Assembly: GCA_964017235.1 (NCBI GenBank)
Contig: OZ024932.1
Span: 80,789,451-80,853,450 of the forward strand
DNA from: Sabellastarte sp. h YS-2021
Lineage: Eukaryota; Annelida; Polychaeta; Sabellida; Sabellidae
Direction: 5' to 3'
DNA: 64,000 bases
A program made the translations under genes and the position numbers. Shown piece by piece: positions 55,397 to 64,000 of this stretch. Position 1 is the stretch's first letter. Every line of letters begins with the position of its first letter. The notes beneath the pieces are model-generated. The model saw only the letters and a program-made list of their open reading frames with translations. It did no database searches and was not told the origin of the DNA.

Positions 55397-58368
55397 AAAC
55401 TAGAGGATCGCTCGCAAAAAAAAAAGATAATGTTTTTGCATAGCAAAAACAAAGCGTCCCGAAAAGGGTATAAAGGTGAGTGCTAAAGTATTCAGAAAAT
55501 GTTCCGTTTCTAGCCTTATACTGTTGTGGCAACCAAAGTCAGCGCAGTCTGCTCTATCTAGCACGGTTTTCAAGATATAAGCATTTTTGTGTTTTGCAAT
55601 TTTTGCAAAAAATTCAAAATGGCTGCTATATTTGGCGAGACAAAAATATTTTGAAAATTGGCATGGGTACTCTGCAGAGATATCCAGCAGGTCAAAAATT
55701 TTGTTGAATTTGAGTTTTCGAGATATAAGCATTTTTGTGTTTTGCAAAAACAAGACCACTGCCGCGGTGTGTATCTTCCGCCAAGCATTAAAGGAGAAGA
55801 AATAGCTTTTCCGAGAAATATTTTTCAAAATATTTCATTTTCATGTGTGAAAGCTTTTCCAAACGTAGGTGAATGAGTTATTTGAGAAAAATTGGCTATC
55901 TGCAATACTTTTAAGAGATAATTCGCATTTCCTCCCAAAAGTAGCTGAATGAGTTATTTGATAAAAATTGGGTATCCGCAATACTTTTACAGATAATTAG
56001 CATTTACTCATTTTGAGTAGGTGAGTAATTAGCTACAGGTCTGAAACTTCACCGAGTGAAAGCTCTCCCAAAAGTAGGTGAATGTTATTTGAGAAAAATT
56101 GGCTATCTGCAATACTTTTAGAGATAATTAGCATTTACTCGTTTTGAGTAGGTGAGTAATTAGCTATGGGTCTGAAACTTCACCATGTGAAAGCTCTTCC
56201 AAAAGTAGGTGAATGAGTTATTTGAGAAAAATTGGCTATGTGCAATGCTTTTAAGAGATAATTAGCATTTACTCATTTTGAGTAGCTGAGTAATTTATCT
56301 ACGGGTCTGAAACTTCACCATGTGAAAGCTCTTCCAAAAGTAGATGAATGAGTTATTTGATAAAAATTGGGTATCCGCAATACTTTTAGAGATAATTAGC
56401 ATTTATTCATTTTGAGTAGGTGAATAATTAGCTACGGGTCTGAAACTTCACCGAGTGAAAGCTCTCCCAAAAGTAGGTGAATGAGTTATTTGAGAAAAAT
56501 TGGCTATCTGCTATACTTTTAGAGGTAATTCGCATTTACTCATTTTGAGTAGGTGAGTAATTAGCTATGGGTCTGAAACTTCACCATGTGAAAGCTCTCC
56601 CAAAAGTAGATGAATAAGTTATTTGAGAAAAATTGGCTATCTGCAATGCTTTTAGAGATAATTCGCATTTACTCATTTTGAGTAGGTGAGTAATTAGCTA
56701 TGGGTCTGAAACTTCACCATGTGAAAGCTCTTCCAAAAGTAGGTGAATGATTTATTTGAGAATAATTGGCTATCTGCAATACTTTTAAGAGATAATTCGC
56801 ATTTACTCATTTTGAGTAGGTGAGTAATTATCTACGGGTCTGAAACTTCACCATGTGAAAGCTCTTCCAAAAGTAGGTGAATGATTTATTTGAGAATAAT
56901 TGGCTATCTGCAATACTTTTAAGAGATAATTCGCATTTACTCATTTTGAGTAGGTGAGTAATTATCTACGGGTCTGAAACTTCACCATGTGAAAGCTCTC
57001 CCAAAAGTACATGAATGAGTTATTTGAGAGAAATTGGGTATCCGCAATAGTTTTCGAGATAATTAGCATTTACTCATTTTGAGTAGGTGAGTAATTAGCT
57101 ATGGGTCTGAAACTTCACCAAGTGAAAGCTCTCCCAAAAGTAGGTGAATGAGTTATTTGAGAAAAATTGGCTATCTGCAATACTTTTAGAGGTAATTCGC
57201 ATTTACTCATTTTGAGTAGGTGAGCAATTAGCTATGGGTCTGAAACTTCACCATGTGAAAGCTCTTCCAAAAGTAGATGAATGAGTTATTTGAGAAAAAT
57301 TGGCTATCTGCAATACTTTTAAGAGATAATTAGCATTTATTCATTTTGAGTAGGTGAGTAATTATCTACGGGTCTGAAACTTCACCATGTGAAAGCTCTC
57401 CCAAAAGTAGATGAATGAGTTATTTGATAAAAATTGGGTATCCGCAATAGTTTTAGAGATAATTAGCATTTACTCATTTTGAGTAGGTGAATAATTAGCT
57501 ACGGGTTTGAAACTTCACCGAGTGAAAGCTCTTTGGGATAGCTGCTCTGCAGAGATACCCTGAAGATCAAAAATTTCGTCGAAATCACTCTATGTAGCAC
57601 GGTTTTCGAGATATTAGCATTTTTGTGTTTTGCAATTTTTGCGCAAAAATTCGAAAATTCAAAATGGCCGCCATTTTTGGCAAGACAAATTATTTTTGAA
57701 AATAGGCATGGCTATTCTGAAGAGATACCCTGTGGGTCAAAAATTTCGTCGAAATCGCTCTATCTAGTACGGTTTTCGAGATATAAGCATTTTTATGTTT
57801 TGCAATTTTTGCGAAAAATTCGAAAATTCAAAATGGCCGCCATTTTTGGCGAGACAAAATCTTTTTCAAAATTGGGATAACTACTCTGCAGAGTTACCCT
57901 GTGGGTCAAAAATTTCGTCGAAATCGCTCTATCTAGCACGGTTTTCGAGATATAAGCATTTTTGTGTTTTCCTTATTTGGAAAATTCATAATGATTAATT
58001 AATCATTAATTACTTGGCCATTTCTTAACCAATCAATGCCAAAATCTAATGATTTCCAGATTTTAATAGAATGAATGTATTTGCCAAGTTTCAGGTGAAC
58101 TGATAAAATCCCTTTCAAGTTATCATCCGGACAAGCTTCCCCATCGAAAAAAGACCTTTTTGGTCATGTGACCTCTCTGATTGGTTGAAATGTCACTGCA
58201 GCATATTCAAAAAAATTCCCCAAGGCTACTGCCTAAACCTGCCAAATTTGAAAAGAATCCGCCTAACGGTTACAGAGTTATAAGGAAAACAAAATGTGGA
58301 GCCGGCGGAGCCGGCGGAGCCTGAAGGTCTCCCATACACAAACAAGCGTCCCTTGTGGGACGCTTAAT
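55397..58368 (+). mobile_element. Repeat element family A, copy 2 (3.0 kb, complete ends)
   Basis: Same ends as copy 1: AAACTAGAGGATCGCTCGC at 55397 and the hairpin AAGCGTCCC/GGGACGCTT (loop TTGT) at 58344-58365, then AAT. Flanks differ (CAGGC before, TCTTTCATG after), so it is a separate insertion or copy. Same order of modules but shorter arrays. Upstream of the NLR exons in the same orientation as copy 1. Confidence 0.8.
55850..57535 (+). repeat. 133-bp tandem array, about 12-13 units (family A copy 2)
   Basis: Same unit as 48220-50750 but more diverged between units (ACGGGTCTG, CGAGTGAAAG and GTATCCGC variants), with small indels. A ~170-bp-type array follows at 57535-57965 (three units). 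Confidence 0.85.
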
Positions 58369-58980
58369 TCTTTCATGACAAGTATGGATGATTTCAAAAC
58401 AGTACAGCTATATCTAACAGCTGAAAAGGGCAGAAAATAATAAAAAAACAGATATGAATATTTTGGATATCTATGGACAATTTTGAATGGACACTTTCAT
58501 TGTGAAACATTTGCCTGTCAATAAATCTTATCTTATCAAACTTTGAAAGCACATCTGTCCTGTTAGATTATAAAGAACTTTAGAAAACAATTGGTCAACC
58601 AATGATTCTGAAGCACAAAGATGGTGGGCAAAAAGGAGTATTAAAGTCAAAAAAAACTTTGCTGAATAAATCTGTTTAAGCCTTTTTCCAAAAATATCAG
58701 GGTAACATGTTTGTTACATGTAGTAACAACACAATATCCCATAAGATAGAACCATAAATATGTGAACTACAATTAGACATAATGTGACTTTTCACAATTC
58801 AGTAATCCCAAAACAGTTTTAACTGTTTTTATGTTTTTATTATATTAGTGGACAGATGAAATATTATGTAACAAGCATTCTGACGCATGCACTTATAATA
58901 TGTCCTGCCACATAAATTAGATGTACTAAAGATAGTGTAATATAGCTTTTTTGTGAAATGGAGGCACATGTAGAAGTGAC
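58369..58980. other. No feature recognised
   Basis: AT-rich; might be part of an NLR intron. Confidence 0.35.
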
Positions 58981-61030
58981 AATAAGCAAGAGGAACTTTA
59001 ATGTTTGACTGCAATATTTTCAAAGATAAAAGGTGTTTACTCATTTTAGTAGCTATTGCTCTGCCATCCAAAGAGCTACAGTTCTCCAACTTCATTATGT
59101 GGTAGATCACCCAAAAGTAGGTGAAGGACTTATTTAGAAGAAATTGCCTATGTGCAATACTTTTAAAGATAAAAGGTATTTACTCATTTTAATAGCTATT
59201 ACTCAACTATGCAAAGAGCTACAGTTCTGCAACTTCATTATGTGGCAGATCACCCAAAAGTAGGTGAATAACTTATTTAGGAGAGATTGCCTATGTGCAA
59301 TACTTTTAGAGATAAAATATATTTAGTCATTTTAGTAGCTATTACTCAGCTATGCAAAGAGCTATAGACCTGAAACTTCACTATGTGGTAGATCACCCAG
59401 AAGTAAGTGAATGACTTATTTATCATCGAAATTGCTCTATCTCGCAAGGTTACCAAGATACTTAGTTTCAGCATTTTACAATATACTCAATATGGCCGCC
59501 TCTCAAAGTGGCGGGAAAACGATTTTTGGCAAAATATTGCAGATGACTGTGTATACCCTGGGGGTCAAAAATTTTGTCGAAATCATTCTATCTCGCACCG
59601 TTTTTGCATTTTATGCAGAAATTCAAGATAGCCGCCAAAAATGGTGTGAAAATTTTTTGCAAACAATTGCAAATGACTCTGTTAATACCCTGCGGGTCAA
59701 GAATTTTGTCGAAATCACTATCTCTCACCATTTCCAAGATAAACATGAATTTTGCATTTTACACAAAAATTCAAGGTAGCTGCCAAAAATGGAGGGAAAC
59801 CAATTTTTGGGGAAACAGTTGTAGAGGACTCTGTGGATATCCTGGGGGTCAAGAATTTCCATCCAAATCGCTCTATCTCACCTTTTCCAAGATAAACATA
59901 TTTTTGCATATTACGCAGAAATTCAATATGCCGTCAAAATGGCGGGAAAACAATTTTAGCAAAAAGTTGCAGGTGACTTTACACATGCCCTTTGGTCCAA
60001 AAATTTTGTCGAACCGTTTCCAAGATAAATACATTTTTGCATTTTACCCAGAAATTCAAGATGGCCACCAAAAATGGCGGGAAAATGATTTTTGGCAAAC
60101 AGTTGCAGATGACTCTGTGTATACCCTTCGGGTCAAAAAATTCATTGGAGTCGCTCTAGCTGACATCATTTTGAGTTACTCATTGGCAAAATGAGTATAG
60201 GTCTGGTGGATACAATAAGTTAAAAGTAGTAAAAGATATGTTATTAAAAAGTCCATGAATAACATATTTGGAAAGATTGGCTTAACTGTAAAACTTTTAA
60301 AGATTTTTGACATTTACTTCTTCTGTCATTTAGCTACAAATGTGAAAATAGCTATTACTCATTTATTATATGTAATGGAGCTCCAAACTTTGTATCATCT
60401 TATGGCTAAGGACGAAATAGCAGAACAACATATTTTAGGAAAGTACTGCAACTGCAATAGTTTTGGAGTTACAAAGGCTTTACTCAATAGTAAGAATTAA
60501 AAGTAGCTATTACTCAACTATACAATGTGCAACAGGTCTGAAACTTTACTATGCGATTGCTTATCAATAACTATATGAATAACATATTAAAAAGATTTAC
60601 TTAACTTCAATACTTCTGAAGATATTTGACATTTACTTCTTTCATTATTTGCTACAAATAAGAAAATAGTTATTACTCACTTATGGCATGCAATGAAACC
60701 CCAAACTATGTACCATCTTATAGCTAAGGACAAAGTAGCTGAACAACATATTTCCCAAAAAAAATCTAACTGCAATACTTTTAGAGTTATGAGTCCTTTA
60801 CTCAAAGTAGCTAAAATTGCTATTACTCACTTATTTTTAGGACTAAGTCCAGAAAACCCCCCAAAAATTTCAAGGGCGTGAAAATTCATTAGGACTATTA
60901 ATTGACAAAAGTCAGTAGTGGTAGTAGTTTTGGAGAAATCTGCGTGACACACTAATGCACACACGCATGCACGCACACACATGATGCATTTTTATAATCT
61001 CCCTCCTGGGCTAAAGCCCAGCAGGAGATA
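58981..61030 (+). mobile_element. Composite array region ending in a strong hairpin
   Basis: Three arrays follow one another. 58981-59415: ~143-bp units (TTTACTCATTTTAGTAGCTA, ACCCAAAAGTAGGTGAA), related to families A and E. 59416-60215: ~143-bp 'ATGGCCGCC' units ending CTGGTGGATACAATAAG, a D-type end. 60216-60890: E-like units (ATAGCTATTACTCA, AACTGCAATACTTTT). A CA/CG-rich stretch follows, and a hairpin at 60997-61029 with stem CTGGGCT/AGCCCAG extended by ATCTCC/GGAGAT. The last hairpin looks like another element 3' end of the same style. Confidence 0.5.
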
Positions 61031-61560
61031 AAAAGCTGTGATTCTATTTTAACAGATCCACTTATATTTTTAAAATTTTTATTTTGTTTCTTACTAACCA
61101 TACTTATATAGAAGAATCTTAACACTATAAAGTATGTAACAAATGGCTTTATTAGTTATCATAAATTCATTAGCGACTATTATATCTGATTACACCATAT
61201 AATTGTGATATGCACTTAAAAGTTATTTCTCCAACTGTTTTGAATAAAAGGTTGAAAAAAGTGTATGGGTAAATATAGAAAGTGTAACAGAAACAAAAAA
61301 AATTGAACTTTAATTCTGCTGGGAGCTTTCTTATAGTGATAATAAAATATTCACAAAAAAGCACTTAATTGTGACCACATTGAAGTGAAAATTGACAGGT
61401 GTTTAGTTTGGAAGCTATGAGCAAGAAAGAGAGACAAATATATTAATAAATTTCCAGCAATCTGAGAACTCTTCAAACAAAATATATTTTCCAACAGGAA
61501 AATTATATGTCCAGATGAGCAATACAATAACTCCACAAGAATGGAACCAGAAGAACTACA
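61030..61560. other. No feature recognised
   Basis: AT-rich, short unsupported frames only. Confidence 0.4.
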
Positions 61561-62720
61561 TTTTTAACACTTTTAGGTAGCCTTAAAATTGGGACTCTAA
61601 GGTGAACAGACCATGGAAATCTTTTTGAGTAGCCTTAATAAATGCTTTGAGTTTAAATAAGGTCAGTTTAATACTAAGTTAAGAGCTGAAAACCACCTTT
61701 TTTATTGTAAAGTGGTCATATTTTCATTAATATTGGAGCTTGAATGTCACCAGTAAACTATAACGTATCTTATTGTGAACTGTAAAACGTATGACAAGTT
61801 TGATGTCAAAAGTTCAAAATGCAGTAAGCGGAGGCTTAAAAACCCAATGTTTTTTAAGTTTAAGGCTGCAATAACATCATTAATACTTAAACCTTAAAAT
61901 AATTAGTGGCTTCATTTGATAAACTTCAATTTGAATGTCAGTGACCAATTAGATTTTTTTTTTAAAATGGAACAATAAATGAGGCAGGAGGTTTAAAAGC
62001 CCAATTTTATGACTTTAACTTTAACTTCACAAATATTTGTAGTTTTGGCAAAAAGTGCATGTTTTGGAGACCTTAAAGTGACCTTAAGAGTATAACAATA
62101 GACCTCATATTTTCCTCAAAGATCGCATATAAAAGCTATATCTGTTTCAGCTGATGTTGGCCAGACCTACCACTTCCAATTTACAAATCAAAACGTGTTA
62201 AAGGTGTAGGAAAAATAGCATCAGAGATGTTGGTACCCCACAGCCTGGGGAAATAGTGTTGGGACACCATGAGATATAAAAGAGGTGAAACAGTACAAAG
62301 ATCAGCAGAGTTTCAGAACAGTAAATTATGTAAAGGTGCAGGAGATATAATGCTTAAGAGAGATAAATAGTATCCAAAGGAAGCGATCAAGACAATTCAT
62401 TCATTTAAGTCTTAATTTTTCATAGGTGAGAAGAACCTAAATTTTAGCTTAAAGAGCAACATAGGTTTGTCACCTAAAGGGCTTTAGGTAGCCAGCGGTC
62501 CTTAAGGTGGCAGTAAGTTTTTTATTATTGGGAGTTTAAGGTCACCTTAAACCAGAAATCATCCTTAAACCATCCTAAATATGCATACTAAGTTTAAAAA
62601 GAAAATGTCATGCCATTTTGAGTTATTGCATACACAAGGACATTTATACAGTGGTGCCGACAACATGATGGACCTGAATCCAGTATATCACCCAATTTTT
62701 AATTTTCATCAGGGTAATAA
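61560..62720 (+). mobile_element. Family B element with an embedded family C 5' segment
   Basis: 61560-62220 has B-like units (CCTTAAAATTGGGACTC, CTTAAAAACCCAATGTTTT). 62230-62410 is a family C 5' end (GTACCCCACAGCCTGGGG, then CACCATGAGATATAAAAGA as at 17752-17800). 62460-62720 is the family B tail (CCTTAAGGTGGCAGTAAG, GATGGACCTGAATCCAG). Its terminal hairpin is decayed. Confidence 0.55.
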
Positions 62721-62939
62721 CTATATACTTAATTCCAAATACAAGAGCTAATGCATATATTACTTGTATATCAGGTTTAAACAAGAAAACTAAGAACACA
62801 CATTATTATGTGTAATGTCCACCCCATGAACATTTTGCAACAATTGTACAATAGTCTTACAAGGCCCTGTTTCATTTGTAAAATATATCAATGATGCTTA
62901 AATATTTATTAGTATGCATGTAAATTATTTCAGCTTCAT

Positions 62940-64000
62940 GTGAAAAGTCACCAGACTGAGTAGACTCTGCAGATAACCTGCAGCTCACAAAATTCATCGA
63001 AATCACTCTATCTCAAACAGTTTCCCAGATAAATGTGTTTTACGCAGAAATTCAAGATGGCCACCAAAAAAAGGCGGGAAAGTGATTTTTGTAAAATGTC
63101 GCCAGTACACTCTGCAGATACACAGCGGGTCCAAAATTTTGTCAAAATCACTCTATCTCGCACCATTTCCAAGATAAGTGTGCTTTTGCGCTTTATGCAG
63201 AAATTCAAGATGGCTGCAAAAAGTGGCGGGAAAGTGATTTTTTTGAAAAGTCGTCAGTAGACTCTGCAAATACCCCGCGGATCCAAAATTTCATCAAAAT
63301 CGCTCTATCTTGCACCGTTTCCAAGATAAATGCGCTTATGCATTTTACACAGAAGTTCAAGATGGCTGCTAAAAGTGGCGGGAAAGTGATTTTTTGCGAA
63401 AAGTCGCCAGTAGACTCTTCATATACCCTGTGGGCCAAAAATTTCATCGAAATCGCTCTATCTCACACCGTTTCTGAGATAAGTGTTTTGACATTTCATG
63501 TAGAAATTCAAGATGGCTACCAAAAGTGGCGGGAAAGTGATTTTTGTGAAAAGTCGCCAGTACACTCCCTGTGGGTTGAAAAATTCTCGCATGGTTAAAA
63601 GGAGATAGAAGCAAATTGGTGTTTTTGCACTTTTGGCAAAAATACGAAAATTCAAAATGGCCGCCATTTTTGAGGACAGTTTAATTTTTTAAAAATTGCA
63701 AAGAGTAGTGCTCTAAGATACCCTGTGGGTCAAATATTTCGATGAAATTGCTCTATCTCGCACGGTTTAGGAGATAGAAGCAAATTTGTGTTTTTGCATT
63801 TTTGGCAAAAAATCGAAAATTCAAAATGGCTGCCATTTTTGGGGAGAGGAATATTTTTTTTTTGAAAATTGGCAGGAGTATATTTCTCAAATAACCTGTG
63901 GGTCGAAAATTTCGATGAAATCACTCTATCTCGCACAGTTTAGGAGATAGAAGCAAATTAGTGTTTTTGCATTTTTGGCAAAAATTCGAAAATTCAAAAT
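62940..64000 (+). repeat. Tandem array of ~150-170-bp 'ATGGCCGCC' units, runs off the window
   Basis: 'AAGATGGC' anchors near 63053, 63208, 63359 and 63510 (150-155 bp), then ~170-bp units (63650, 63820, 63990) like those in family A. Contains TTCAAAATGGCCGCCATTTT and CTCTATCTCGCAC. The short plus and minus frames here are repeat artefacts. Confidence 0.75.

Noticed and set aside
58829..59110. 93-codon minus-strand frame as a possible upstream NLR exon
   Set aside because: Falls in a tandem array and lacks any effector-domain motif.
59574..60194. 206-codon plus-strand frame
   Set aside because: Periodic every ~48 residues (ILSKSL, FAFYTKIQ) because it reads through a tandem array.

Overview
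This is a stretch of an AT-rich, intron-bearing animal genome. The pseudogene-like decay, the many transposon families, an SLC6 transporter gene with standard splice sites, and a NACHT-LRR immune-receptor gene rule out a bacterium or virus. GGTCA-rich and 'ATGGCCGCC'-rich repeat arrays, a V-domain-like SINE tail, DIRS retrotransposons and PIF/Harbinger elements suggest a lophotrochozoan, most likely a bivalve mollusc. The phylum is inferred, not proven.

Layout. (1) 1-17.6 kb: the minus strand carries nine recognisable exons of an SLC6 sodium-coupled neurotransmitter/amino-acid transporter (17645 down to 2159, 3' end outside the window). Its introns hold a nearly intact DIRS retrotransposon (2.6-6.1 kb), four kinds of non-autonomous repeat element, a LINE tail, a SINE, a hAT-like element and a piggyBac-like element. 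(2) 17.7-26 kb: upstream region with another repeat element, a LINE 3' end, a decayed PIF/Harbinger element (II) and a gag-like zinc-knuckle pseudogene. (3) 26.6-43.8 kb: PIF/Harbinger element I (26.6-31.5 kb), with convergent MADF/Myb-like and DDE transposase genes, then element III (31.8-43.8 kb). Element III appears split by nested insertions, including a second, internally deleted DIRS-like element (34.6-38.4 kb). (4) 43.9-64 kb: large tandem-repeat-bearing elements. Two same-orientation copies of one family (47710-51925 and 55397-58368) bracket the two recognisable exons of a NACHT-LRR gene (54886 down to 51931).

Two patterns recur. First, most long tandem arrays sit inside mobile elements built alike: a 5' motif complementary to part of a stem-loop at the 3' end, with a minisatellite core between. 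This resembles Helentron/HINE-type non-autonomous elements, in at least four sequence families, and some copies look like mosaics. Second, genes of the PIF/Harbinger elements end in a short hairpin of 6-bp stem and UUUC/UUUA loop that closely resembles the 3' stem-loop of replication-dependent histone mRNAs. A shared downstream box (TCCAAAAACAATTA or TCCAAGAACTTTT) follows it. I regard this as the best candidate for something undescribed here.

Limits: all exon joins, homologies and element ends were read by eye. No search, folding or alignment was run.
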